Positions 36,926 to 44,813 of a DNA stretch of 60,326 nucleotides are shown here, piece by piece. A program made the translations under genes and the position numbers. The stretch's first letter is position 1. Every line of letters starts with the position of its first letter. Source of the DNA: ZC4RG35 sp964388105 (GTDB lineage Bacteria; Actinomycetota; Acidimicrobiia; Spongiisociales; ZC4RG35). Location of the stretch: the NCBI GenBank assembly GCA_964388105.1, contig CAYLYQ010000007.1, forward strand, positions 1 through 60,326, given 5' to 3'. The notes beneath the pieces were generated by a model. The model was given only the letters and a program-made list of their open reading frames with translations. It was not told the origin of the DNA and made no database searches.

Positions 36926-38110
36926 CTAGGCCAGCAGGCCGGCCACGTGCTTGCCGATGGCCAGCGAGGCGGTGCCACCGGGCGACGGAGCGTTGAGAAC
37001 ATGCACGGACCGGCCCGTCCGCTCGATCGCAAAGTCGTCGAGGAGACGGCCCCGACGGTCGACCGCCTGGGCGCGGATTCCGGCGCCTCCACGGACCAGA
37101 TGGGCGGCCTCGACCGCGGGGACGAGTCGACGGGCCTGGCGGGCGTAGAGCGACCTCCAGCGCGAGGCCAGCTCTCGTGCTCCTGCCGGCAGATTGGTCG
37201 CGGCGAGACGCCAGAACCCCGAGAACGACGCCATGTCACGCAGGTCCCTCCAATCGGGGCCGCGGCCGCGATATTGCTCCCTCCCCAGGGCCAGAAGGGC
37301 GTTCGGGCCCACCTCGACCGACCCGTCGACACCCCTCGTGAAATGGACGCCGAGGAACGGGTAACGGGGATCGGGGACGGGATAGATAAGGGCGCGGATC
37401 GAATCGGCGAGTGGGCGCGCCAGGGTGTAGTACTCGCCCCGGAAGGGGACGATCCGGACGTCGGTACGGACACCCGCCAGTGCCGCCACCCTGTCCGAGT
37501 GGAGCCCGGCGCAGTTGACCAAGGCGCGGAATCGATGACGCTCCCCTGCCGACTCCACTTCGACGGATCCCTCCTGCTCGGCGATTGCGGTGACCCGTCT
37601 TCCGGTCTCGACGCGCCCGCCTCGGGCCTCGATGTCGGCGGCGAGCCGTTCGGCAAAACCCACGAAGTCGGCGACGCCCGCTTCGGGGACCGAGAGCGCC
37701 ACCAGACCGGTCGCCGCCGGCTCGATCGCCACGATCTCATCCGGCCCGATGCGCCGGAGACCCTGCAGCCCGTTGGCGTGCCCGCGCCTCTCCAGTTCGT
37801 CGAGGGCCGGGATCTCACCCGGGGAGGTGGCCACGACGAGCTTCCCCGAGCGCCGGTGATCGACCCCCCACTCTTCGGCCAGGCGGTACATCTCCCGGGC
37901 GCCCGCGACGGCAAGCCGCGCTTTGAGCGATCCCGGGCGGTAGTAGAGACCGGAGTGAACGACGCCACTGGCGTGTCCGCTCTGGTGGGTGGCCACCCTG
38001 GCTTCCTTCTCGTATACCACCACCTCCGAGCCCGGTCTCGACTCGAGGAAGGCACGAGCCGTGGCGAGGCCGATCAGCCCGCCGCCGATGACGGCCAGAT
38101 CGCCGCTCAT
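36926..38110 (-). CDS. lhgO: FAD-dependent L-2-hydroxyglutarate oxidase-like protein
   Basis: 394 residues from ATG 38110. The dinucleotide-binding AVIGGGLIGLATARAF at the N-terminus and the family segment HQSGHASGVVHSGLYYRPGS, with the flavin-contacting residues, match L-2-hydroxyglutarate oxidase/dehydrogenase (DAO superfamily). RGEYYTL and the late NAPSPGGTASLAIGKHVA are also typical. It oxidises a 2-hydroxyacid and passes electrons to oxygen or quinone. It is the first gene of the minus-strand operon, so it may be the housekeeping lhgO gene or may act on a related hydroxyacid of the pathway. Confidence 0.88.
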   Translation of the reverse strand: MSGDLAVIGGGLIGLATARAFLESRPGSEVVVYEKEARVATHQSGHASGVVHSGLYYRPGSLKARLAVAGAREMYRLAEEWGVDHRRSGKLVVATSPGEIPALDELERRGHANGLQGLRRIGPDEIVAIEPAATGLVALSVPEAGVADFVGFAERLAADIEARGGRVETGRRVTAIAEQEGSVEVESAGERHRFRALVNCAGLHSDRVAALAGVRTDVRIVPFRGEYYTLARPLADSIRALIYPVPDPRYPFLGVHFTRGVDGSVEVGPNALLALGREQYRGRGPDWRDLRDMASFSGFWRLAATNLPAGARELASRWRSLYARQARRLVPAVEAAHLVRGGAGIRAQAVDRRGRLLDDFAIERTGRSVHVLNAPSPGGTASLAIGKHVAGLLA

Positions 38111-38149
38111 GGGCACCTGCTCAGTCTCACTGCACGCCGCACGGCCCGA

Positions 38150-38175
38150 GCGTATATCCTCGGCCCCGCCTCGGC
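38150..38175. promoter_or_regulatory. candidate shared promoter/operator between the operon and its divergent regulator
   Basis: The 81-bp divergent region 38111-38191 holds TATATC at 38153-38158, which can serve as -10 in both directions. On the minus strand TTAGCA and GATATA are 18 bp apart. Two direct copies of CCTCGGC start at 38158 and 38169, one helical turn apart, and overlap this promoter. They are the best candidate for binding of the XRE-cupin regulator encoded two genes away. Confidence 0.35.
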
Positions 38176-38191
38176 TTGCTAAGGAGGGCTG

Positions 38192-38875
38192 ATGAGTGTT
38201 GTGATCGTCGGTGGGACTGCAGGGATCGGCCTCGAGTTGGCCAAGTGGTACGCCGCCAAGGGAGACCCTGTCGTGATCACCGGGAGCGACGATCCACGGT
38301 GCCGCTCCATCGCTGCCGAGATCGGCGACAACGTCACGGGGATCGGCTTCGACCTCGCCGACCCATCGAGTATCGCGCCTGCTCTCGCCGGTGTGGAGTC
38401 GGTCTCCCGCCTCGTGCTGTCCGCCATCGCCCGCGACTCCAACACGGTCAGGGACTACTCGTACGAGCGTGCGATCGCACTGGCGACGATGAAGCTCGTC
38501 AGCTACACGGAGGTGATCCACACACTGGTGGAACGCTTCACCCCTGACGCGTCCATCGTCCTCTACGGCGGTCGGGCAAAAGACCGCCCCTATCCGGGGT
38601 CGACGACCGTCACCACCGTCAACGGCGGGGTGACAGCGATGGTGACGACACTCGCCCTGGAGCTCGCGCCCATCCGGGTCAACGCCCTCCACCCGGGAAT
38701 CGTCGGCGACAGCCCCTTCTGGAAGGGGAAGGACCTGAGTGGCGTCATCGCACGCACTCCCACGGGAAAGCTGGCCACAATGGCCGACGTCGTGGACGCC
38801 ACCGTGTTCCTTCTCGAGAACGAGTCGATCAACGGGATCAACCTGTACGTCGATGGCGGATGGATGCTGATGTGA
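38192..38875 (+). CDS. SDR family protein lacking the YxxxK catalytic pair
   Basis: 227 residues, SD AAGGAGGG before ATG 38192. The Rossmann start VIVGGTAGIGLELAKWYAAKG and the end LALELAPIRVNALHPGIVG are classical SDR features. Where the catalytic Tyr-x3-Lys is expected, the sequence reads TTVNGGVTAM, so Tyr and Lys are both absent. A subset of SDRs has this NGAVEAL-like substitution and may be atypical reductases or binding proteins. It is divergent from the catabolic operon and overlaps the regulator gene by 4 nt. Confidence 0.88.
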   Translation: MSVVIVGGTAGIGLELAKWYAAKGDPVVITGSDDPRCRSIAAEIGDNVTGIGFDLADPSSIAPALAGVESVSRLVLSAIARDSNTVRDYSYERAIALATMKLVSYTEVIHTLVERFTPDASIVLYGGRAKDRPYPGSTTVTTVNGGVTAMVTTLALELAPIRVNALHPGIVGDSPFWKGKDLSGVIARTPTGKLATMADVVDATVFLLENESINGINLYVDGGWMLM

Positions 38876-39501
38876 GCGAGCCTGACGCCATCCCGGTCGG
38901 CCCCCTCGAGGGAATCGGCGATCGTCTGCGCGAGGAGCGGGTCCGCGCGGGCCTGAGCCAGCGAGAGCTGGCCCGTCGGTTGGGACTCTCCGCCAGCCTC
39001 ATCTCCCAGCTCGAGAGCGGCATGTCCAAGCCATCCGTCGGGACCCTGTACGCGATCGTCAGCGAGCTGAACGTCTCCTTGGACCGGCTCATCCGTGGAG
39101 ACGAGTACACCGAGCCCGTCCGACCGGTCTCGGCCGAGCCGGATCGACCTGTGGTGCGCCCTGGCGACCGTCAGACGATCGAATTGGCTTCGGGAGTCCG
39201 GTGGGAAGAGCTCACGGCCGAGGGCGAAGAGGGGGTCGACTTCCTCCTCGCCACCTACGACGTGGGCGGATCCTCGACGCCCGACCTGTCACTCATGCGC
39301 CACCACGGGCGCGAGTACGGCTACGTGGTGTCCGGAAAACTCTCGGTGAAGATCGGCTTCCAGGAGTACGACCTGGCGCCCGGCGACTCCATCGCCTTCG
39401 ACTCGACCACCCCGCACCGCCTGTTCAACCGCGGTGACGAGCCGGTGCAGGCGATCTGGTTCGTTGTGGGGCGGGAACACGACACGCGACTGAAGGAGTG
39501 A
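38872..39501 (+). CDS. XRE family regulator with C-terminal cupin
   Basis: 209 residues from GTG 38872, overlapping the SDR stop as GTGA. An HTH_3 domain (about 15-70) reads RLREERVRAGLSQRELARRL and LSASLISQLESGMSKPSVGTL. A cupin (about 125-200) reads MRHHGREYGYVVSG and TTPHRLFNRGDEP. This domain pair (PuuR-like) senses small metabolites and usually represses neighbouring catabolic genes. Its position opposite the 14-kb operon makes it the likely local regulator. Confidence 0.92.
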   Translation: MSEPDAIPVGPLEGIGDRLREERVRAGLSQRELARRLGLSASLISQLESGMSKPSVGTLYAIVSELNVSLDRLIRGDEYTEPVRPVSAEPDRPVVRPGDRQTIELASGVRWEELTAEGEEGVDFLLATYDVGGSSTPDLSLMRHHGREYGYVVSGKLSVKIGFQEYDLAPGDSIAFDSTTPHRLFNRGDEPVQAIWFVVGREHDTRLKE

Positions 39502-39549
39502 ACTTCAGTTCGGGCACACGGGCTCGCACTGGATCGGTACGCTTCACTG

Positions 39550-39993
39550 GTGAGAAGACTCGCCAACATCGTCAGGCGTTCGGGTGTTCCGCTCGTCCTC
39601 GCACTAGCCGTCTCGGGCTGCGCCGATGGCGCCACGACCGAGAATCCGGCTGAAACTTCCACGACTGCTGCGACTGCCACGACTGCCACGAGTGCCACGA
39701 CTTCGGCCCCAACCTCCGAAGCTCCCACGGATTTTCCCATCCCGATAATGCCGGGTGGTGACACCGAATCGGCATTTGCCACCGAGGTCACCGTCCTGTA
39801 TCCCGAGAGCTCGTACGACCAGTTGCTCGCCTACTACGACGAATTCGCCGACAACAACGACGGCGCCGCTTCCGACCTGTTCGCTGGGCGGGAATGGCAC
39901 GTTCAGGGGACCCATATAACCGTGACGCCCGTCGACCCGAGTACACACCCCAACCGACCACCCGGAGTGGTTCTCTTCATCCGCCTGCCGTGA
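39550..39993 (+). CDS. small lipoprotein of unknown function
   Basis: 147 residues from GTG 39550. Lipobox AVSGC near residue 23, then a Thr/Ala-rich linker to about 55, then a compact domain with SYDQLLAYYDEFAD and REWHVQGTHITVTPVDP. No family recognised. It is on the same strand as the serine hydrolase gene 33 nt downstream, with the same envelope-spanning linker style. Confidence 0.65.
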   Translation: MRRLANIVRRSGVPLVLALAVSGCADGATTENPAETSTTAATATTATSATTSAPTSEAPTDFPIPIMPGGDTESAFATEVTVLYPESSYDQLLAYYDEFADNNDGAASDLFAGREWHVQGTHITVTPVDPSTHPNRPPGVVLFIRLP

Positions 39994-40026
39994 CCTGAGC
40001 ACCCGGGTATCGGCCACAATGACCCT

Positions 40027-41016
40027 GTGAAGAAACTGGTCGCCCTGGCCGCGGTGCTCGCCGCGTGCTCCACGCCGGCGGTCGAGACGACAACCACCCT
40101 CCCGCCGAGCACCACCAGCACTCCTCCGTCGACCACCACGACTTCGATCACCTCGACGACGTCGACGACCTTGCCGCCGACCACGACGAGCACGTCGGCC
40201 ACCACGACGAGCACGGCCCCGGCGCCAACCGTGACGACGGCCCCGCCGGCAACCACGACCAGTCGACCCCCGCAGCCGACCATGCCGGCGCACTGCCGAC
40301 CCCAGATGTTCACCGACCAGGTGGTCGACCAGCTCGCCGCGGACTACCCCGACAAGCTCCTCACCGCATGGGTGCACGACCTGCGCACCGGCTGCGACTA
40401 CTCGTTCAACCCCGGCAACCGTCAACGGACGGCGTCGGTGTTCAAGGTCATGGTCATGGCGGGCACCCTCCTCGAGGCCCAGGGCGATGGCCGGGCGGTG
40501 ACGGACTGGGAGATGAGCCAGCTCGTGCCGATGATCACCCAGTCGACCAACGACGAGGTACGCGCCCTCTGGAATCACTTCGGCGGGTCGCCGTGGTTCA
40601 GCGAGCAGCGAGAGGTGTTCGGGCTGGGACAGACCCGAGTCAATGCCGACGACGGGTCTTCATGGGGTCTGACCACTACCTCCGCCCGTGACCAGGTCAA
40701 CCTGTTGCGCCAGGTGCTGGTCGGCCAATGGGGGCCGCTCCAGGCGGACTACCGCGCCGTGGCTCTCGACCTGATGACCTCGGTGGTCCCGTCCCAGACC
40801 TGGGGAGTCACGGCGGGCGTTCCCTCCGGATGGCGTGTCGCGTTGAAGAACGGATTTGCCGGGGCCGTGATCAACTCGGTGGGCTGGGTCGACGGGCCGG
40901 GCGAGAACCCCGGCTACGTGGTGGCCATCCTGACCCAGGGCTGGCCGAACCATCCCGCGGGGATCGCGGCCACCGAGAGGATCAGCCGGATCGTCGCCGG
41001 GGCGATGACGCCTTAG
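40027..41016 (+). CDS. class A beta-lactamase-fold serine hydrolase, lipoprotein
   Basis: 329 residues from GTG 40027. Lipobox VLAACST, then about 75 residues of Thr/Pro-rich linker. The penicillin-binding-type domain (about 95-325) has the nucleophile motif SVFK in RTASVFKVMVMAG, STN in the place of SDN (TQSTNDEV), and KNG in place of KTG (LKNGFAGA). These substitutions are seen in non-lactamase relatives, so beta-lactam hydrolysis should not be assumed; a cell-wall or esterase-like role is equally possible. The 3' end overlaps the convergent LLM gene by 4 nt. Confidence 0.85.
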   Translation: MKKLVALAAVLAACSTPAVETTTTLPPSTTSTPPSTTTTSITSTTSTTLPPTTTSTSATTTSTAPAPTVTTAPPATTTSRPPQPTMPAHCRPQMFTDQVVDQLAADYPDKLLTAWVHDLRTGCDYSFNPGNRQRTASVFKVMVMAGTLLEAQGDGRAVTDWEMSQLVPMITQSTNDEVRALWNHFGGSPWFSEQREVFGLGQTRVNADDGSSWGLTTTSARDQVNLLRQVLVGQWGPLQADYRAVALDLMTSVVPSQTWGVTAGVPSGWRVALKNGFAGAVINSVGWVDGPGENPGYVVAILTQGWPNHPAGIAATERISRIVAGAMTP

Positions 41017-42038
41017 GCAGCACCCCGGACGATCGGCGCCACCTCTTTCCCGAGGAGCTCGATCGAACCGAGGACGTGCTCGTGGGGAATCGTGCCGACG
41101 GAGACGTGGAGCTCGAAGCGGTCGATCCCCAGGTTCTCCTTCCAACGGAGGATCTTCGCCGCCACGGTCTCCGGGCTTCCCAGCACGAGCGATCCGTCGG
41201 GTGACCGCATCATGTCGAACTGCTCCCGGGTCATGGGACCCCATCCGCGCTCCCGGCCCAGTCGGGTCATGGCGACGGCATAGGACGGATAGAACCTCTC
41301 GGCGGCTTCTTCGTCGGTGGGGGCCACGAACCCGTGGCCGTGGACCGAGATGGGATGGTCGGCGGGATCCATCCCGTGCTCGACCAGGGTCTTGCGATAG
41401 AGGTCGGTGAAGACCCGGAATCGATCGGGCATGCCGCCGATGATGGCGAGGGACAGTCCGAGGCCCTTGCTCGCCGCGCGCACGACGGACGCTGGCGTCC
41501 CACCGACGGCGATGCGGATCGGGAGCGGCCGCTCGGGCCTGGGGTACACGCCCTGCCCGACGATCGGCGAGCGGAAGGTGCCGGCCCAGTCGAAGGGGCC
41601 TTCCTCGTCCCGGATCTTGACCAGCAGATCGAGCTTCTCGGCGAAGAGCGCGTCGTAGTCCTCGAGCCGGTGCCCGAACAATGGGAACGACTCGATGAAC
41701 GACCCCCTGCCCACCAGCAGCTCGGCGCGCCCGCCCGAGACGAGGTCGAGAGTGGCGTACTGCTGGAAGACCCGCACCGGGTCGTCGGTGGAGAGAATGG
41801 ACACGGCCGGGAAGAGTCGGATGCGCGAGGTCTTTCCCGCCGCCGCGGCCAGGACGACAGCCGGCGCCGACGATGCGAAGTCGGGCCGGTGATGCTCCCC
41901 GAGCCCGTAGACGTCGAGGCCGACTTCCTCGGCGACGACCACCTCCTCGATCACCTGCCGGAGCCGTTCGCCGTGCCCCTCTGCCTCGCCGCCCGGGGCC
42001 GGGATGGTCTCGGCGAAGCTCGTCAGTCCCAGTTCCAT
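41013..42038 (-). CDS. LLM class flavin-dependent oxidoreductase
   Basis: 341 residues, bacterial-luciferase-like. Features are EEVGLDVYGLGEHHRPDF near residue 37 with the LGEHH typical of the FMN-dependent branch, LDLVSGGRAELLVGRGSF, PIRIAVGGTPASVVRA and VHGHGFVAPTDEEA. FMN or F420 could be the cofactor; the EHH form favours FMN. The substrate is unknown. A near-palindromic TTGACATGACAA lies 23 bp upstream of the ATG and could be an operator. Confidence 0.88.
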   Translation of the reverse strand: MELGLTSFAETIPAPGGEAEGHGERLRQVIEEVVVAEEVGLDVYGLGEHHRPDFASSAPAVVLAAAAGKTSRIRLFPAVSILSTDDPVRVFQQYATLDLVSGGRAELLVGRGSFIESFPLFGHRLEDYDALFAEKLDLLVKIRDEEGPFDWAGTFRSPIVGQGVYPRPERPLPIRIAVGGTPASVVRAASKGLGLSLAIIGGMPDRFRVFTDLYRKTLVEHGMDPADHPISVHGHGFVAPTDEEAAERFYPSYAVAMTRLGRERGWGPMTREQFDMMRSPDGSLVLGSPETVAAKILRWKENLGIDRFELHVSVGTIPHEHVLGSIELLGKEVAPIVRGAA

Positions 42039-42059
42039 GTCACACCTTCTGCGTAGTTA

Positions 42060-42073
42060 GTTGACATGACAAC
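42060..42073. promoter_or_regulatory. near-palindromic candidate operator upstream of the LLM gene
   Basis: GTTGACATGACAAC pairs GTTG with CAAC around a CATG core. It lies in the 59-bp region between the LLM start and the aminotransferase stop. MarR- and TetR-type regulators often bind such sites, but no regulator gene is adjacent. Confidence 0.3.
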
Positions 42074-42097
42074 CATTTGCGGAGGTGGGCTATTCCG

Positions 42098-43390
42098 CTA
42101 CGACAACGCCTGGGTGATGGCCGTCCTCAGCTTCTCCAGGCCCTCGTCGGCCTCCTCTTCGGTGAGCGAGAGGGGCGGTGCGATGCGCAGGGTGTTGCCG
42201 TAGAGCCCGCCCTTGCCGATGAGCAGGCCCACCTTCTTCGCTTCCTCCATCACCTCTCCGGCCAGGGCGGCCGTAGGCGCGCCGGTCGCCGGGTCGCCGA
42301 ACTCCACGCCGAGCATCAGGCCCTTGCCCCGGACTTCGACGATCTCGGGCACTTCGTCGGCGATGTCGTCGAGGCCGGCCTTGAGCCGCGCACCGACCTT
42401 GAGGGCGTTGGTCTGCAGGTCGTTCTCGATAAGGAAGTCGAGGTTCGCCAACGCTGCCGCCGTGGACATCGGGTTGCCGCCGAAGGTGGAAATGGAGTTG
42501 GCGGGCAACGAGTCCATGACAGATGCCGACGCGACCACGCCGCCGATGGACATGCCGTTGCCCAGGCCCTTGGCGAAGGTGAGCATGTCGGGGACGATCC
42601 CGTGCGCCTCGTAGCCCCAGAAGTTCTCCCCCGTCCGGCCCCAGCCCGTCTGCACTTCGTCGGAGATGAAGAGGATGTCGTGGCGATCGGTGACCTCCTT
42701 CATGGCCCCGAAGAAGCCGTCGGGCGGGGTGGCGAACCCGCCCACGCCCTGGATCGGTTCGGCGATGATCGCCGCCACCTGGCCCGCCGTGGCGACGTCG
42801 AGCATGTCCTCGAGGTCCCTGACGCAAGCCTTGGTGAACTCGTCGTCGGAGAGGTGGCCGAACGGGCTGCGCAGCCGGTAGGCGCCGTGGACGTACAGCG
42901 TCTGGAACGGCGACAGCGAAGTGGCCGACCACGCCCTCTGGCCTGTGATCGCCACCGTGGAGTGCGACTTGCCGTGATAGCTGCCCCGGAAGGCGATCAC
43001 CTGGTTCGACTTGCGGAGCTGGGTGGCGATCATCAGGGCTGCGTCGTTGGCCTCCGTCCCCGAATTGGTGAAGAAGACCTTGGCGTCGGGAATGCCGCTC
43101 AGGTCGGCGATGCGCTCGGCCAGGGCGATCTGCGACTCGATGAGGTAGAGGGTCGAGGAGTGGAGGATCTTGTCCGCCTGAGCCTTGAGCGCCTCCACCA
43201 CCTGGGGAACGCGATGTCCGGACATCGTCACGAGGATTCCTCCGAAGAAATCGAGGTACGAGTTGCCCTCGGCGTCCACCACCCGCCGGCCATCGCCGTC
43301 AACTAGAGCGATCGGCTCCCGGTAGTACAGGATCATCCAGTCGGGCATCACCCTGCGATGGCGGGCGAGAAGTTCGGCGTGGGTCGGCAT
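42098..43390 (-). CDS. class III (PLP-dependent) aminotransferase
   Basis: 430 residues. ATG 43390 has AAAGGAGAT 7-9 nt upstream; a longer in-frame extension is out of character and rejected. The PLP-binding Asp is in LFISDEVQTGWGRTG and the Schiff-base Lys in DMLTFAKGLGNGMSIGG. The substrate-binding front reads GGILVTMSGHRVPQVVEAL. Members act on omega-amino groups (GABA, beta-alanine, ornithine) or on 2-aminoisobutyrate-type substrates. With the semialdehyde dehydrogenases at 2.0 and 51.8 kb it could feed a GABA or beta-alanine route, but the genes are not linked. Confidence 0.92.
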   Translation of the reverse strand: MPTHAELLARHRRVMPDWMILYYREPIALVDGDGRRVVDAEGNSYLDFFGGILVTMSGHRVPQVVEALKAQADKILHSSTLYLIESQIALAERIADLSGIPDAKVFFTNSGTEANDAALMIATQLRKSNQVIAFRGSYHGKSHSTVAITGQRAWSATSLSPFQTLYVHGAYRLRSPFGHLSDDEFTKACVRDLEDMLDVATAGQVAAIIAEPIQGVGGFATPPDGFFGAMKEVTDRHDILFISDEVQTGWGRTGENFWGYEAHGIVPDMLTFAKGLGNGMSIGGVVASASVMDSLPANSISTFGGNPMSTAAALANLDFLIENDLQTNALKVGARLKAGLDDIADEVPEIVEVRGKGLMLGVEFGDPATGAPTAALAGEVMEEAKKVGLLIGKGGLYGNTLRIAPPLSLTEEEADEGLEKLRTAITQALS

Positions 43391-43437
43391 TTGGCGGCGA
43401 TCTCCTTTGGTCGAGTGGAGGCTAGTGGCGCGTGGGC

Positions 43438-43815
43438 TCAGGTCCCTCGGGCCCGGGCGTTGCCTATCACCCCGAGGTGGGTGTGGGTGAAGTCGGTCGC
43501 CTCCTTGAGCCCGTATCCGGCCGCACGGTCCATTCCGATGTGGGCGAGCCAGACGGCCGCCACCATGCCCACCGCCACGGGCCCCCAGATCCACCACCAG
43601 AGAGCGAGTCCAGCAGGGACGACGAGCGTGTGTCCCGCGTTGTACACCTTGGCGCCCACGCGGGGATTGGCCAGATAGCCGATCATCGAGAGGTCCGGCA
43701 CCAACAGGAGACCGGCGAACCACCACCACGAGAACCCTGTGGCGGCAAAGGCCACGACGGCCAGGACGAGGAGAGCCAGCCCTTCGATCCGCTGGACGGC
43801 TACGGGTTGGCTCAC
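43438..43815 (-). CDS. DUF4260 family membrane protein
   Basis: 125 residues with about four hydrophobic segments. LLLVPDLSMIGYLANPRVGAKVYNAGHTL and AHIGMDRAAGYGLK correspond to the family's PDlSmlGY...YN..H and H.G.DR..GYGLK features. The role is unknown; the conserved His/Asp residues near the membrane face could bind metal. It lies 19 nt downstream of the small three-TM protein gene on the same strand. Confidence 0.85.
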   Translation of the reverse strand: MSQPVAVQRIEGLALLVLAVVAFAATGFSWWWFAGLLLVPDLSMIGYLANPRVGAKVYNAGHTLVVPAGLALWWWIWGPVAVGMVAAVWLAHIGMDRAAGYGLKEATDFTHTHLGVIGNARARGT

Positions 43816-43834
43816 GCCGGGAGCGTACGCGAGC

Positions 43835-44137
43835 TCAGCTGAAGTTGCGGATGGCGTCGTAGAGCAGGATCAGGAATGCAGCCGACCCAACCGCCACGAT
43901 CCACATCACGATCACCGAGACCGTCCAGAACTTGTCGCTGTTGCGGCGTGTCTGCATCATGATCATGACCCCGATCAGGGCACCGACCAGAGCCCCGGCG
44001 GCAATGACGAGGTTGTTGTCCACGACCCTTGCTGCCACGAACACGCCGAGCACGGCCCCGAGTCCCCCTCCGCCGAGGATCCCAACCAGGTAGTCGTGGA
44101 TTCGCCAGCTGCCGGGAACGGTCATCGTGTCACTCAT
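43835..44137 (-). CDS. small three-TM membrane protein
   Basis: 100 residues. Hydrophobic segments at about 15-37, 43-62 and 70-93. Gly-rich TM1 (YLVGILGGGGLGAVLG) and TM2 suggest close helix packing. A good SD, GGAGGTAAAG, precedes the ATG. No family recognised. Probably co-transcribed with the DUF4260 gene. Confidence 0.65.
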   Translation of the reverse strand: MSDTMTVPGSWRIHDYLVGILGGGGLGAVLGVFVAARVVDNNLVIAAGALVGALIGVMIMMQTRRNSDKFWTVSVIVMWIVAVGSAAFLILLYDAIRNFS

Positions 44138-44275
44138 TTCTTTACCTCCAGGGTTATCGACTCGGCCCGAGGCACCCTGGTTTCAGAAATGTTGGGCCGG
44201 GAGGCTCATGGACAGCCGTGCCCTCCGGACGCATCCTTGCAGGACCAGTGAATCGCGGGTGCGTGGGAGGCATTC

Positions 44276-44500
44276 ATGCGTAAGTCGATGCGGGCTCGAC
44301 CGGAGCGGTGTGCCCACGTTTCGAGGGTTTCGGTGATGGTTGCGGGTCTGGAGCGGACCGTGTGCAACGCATGCGGCCATGTCAGCTTCGCCAGTCTCGG
44401 GGAGCTCACCGGATCAGTGGAGAGACGGCGATTCGCCCGTCCGGCGGACGAGATCTCGTCCGATCGGGACGGAGCCCTGGAGGGGTTGTCCGTCAAATAG
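44276..44500 (+). CDS. small zinc-ribbon-like protein, paralogue of the one at 3425-3787
   Basis: 74 residues from ATG 44276. A Cys/His set is formed by RCAH near residue 12 and CNACGH at about 30-35. AGLERTVCNACGHVSF is nearly identical in pattern to AGLERSVCEKCGHVWL in the other protein, with the same spacing back to C-x-H. The second Cys pair of the longer paralogue is missing here. Two perfect hairpins follow the stop. Function unknown. Confidence 0.6.
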   Translation: MRKSMRARPERCAHVSRVSVMVAGLERTVCNACGHVSFASLGELTGSVERRRFARPADEISSDRDGALEGLSVK

Positions 44501-44501
44501 G

Positions 44502-44520
44502 TTCGACGCTCTGCGTCGAA
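44502..44520. terminator. hairpin directly after the zinc-ribbon gene
   Basis: TTCGACGC-TCT-GCGTCGAA, a perfect 8-bp stem with a 3-nt loop, begins 2 nt after the stop codon at 44500. Confidence 0.5.
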
Positions 44521-44525
44521 GAGGG

Positions 44526-44552
44526 GATGCGGGGCTGGGGGCGCCCCGCATC
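44526..44552. terminator. second hairpin between convergent small genes
   Basis: GATGCGGGGC-TGGGGGC-GCCCCGCATC, a perfect 10-bp stem with a 7-nt loop. It lies between the plus-strand zinc-ribbon gene and the minus-strand DUF1992 gene, so it can stop transcription from both sides. Confidence 0.6.
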
Positions 44553-44567
44553 TCCCGGGGGGAAACG

Positions 44568-44765
44568 TCAGTCCCGGGGGTGATTCGCGGGTGAAGACGG
44601 GCGAGCATCTACACGCTGGCGCTCCGCCCACCGGCGAACCCACCACAGGTCGTCATCGACGGTGCCGGCGCCCGGAATGGGCTTTCCCTCTCCGGGCAGA
44701 TTCTCGAACTCACCCGCTTCGATCGCGTCTCGAATGATTCTCTCCGCGGGGTGTTCTGCGGTCAT
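44568..44765 (-). CDS. DUF1992 (DnaJ-C28-like) domain protein
   Basis: 65 residues. ERIIRDAIEAGEFENLPGEGKPIP is the hallmark of the DUF1992/DnaJ homologue subfamily C member 28 domain. The family's usual length in bacteria is 80-130 residues, so this is a short, single-motif form. Cellular role unknown. Confidence 0.85.
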   Translation of the reverse strand: MTAEHPAERIIRDAIEAGEFENLPGEGKPIPGAGTVDDDLWWVRRWAERQRVDARPSSPANHPRD

Positions 44766-44813
44766 GAGGACAGGTTATCCGGGGAGGAGGTCCGGATAAC
44801 CTGCCTCAATGCT

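Noticed and set aside
40027..41016. Annotation as a beta-lactamase conferring resistance
   Set aside because: Only the fold and SxxK are secure; SDN and KTG are altered and the Thr-rich linker is unusual, so lactam hydrolysis is not supported.
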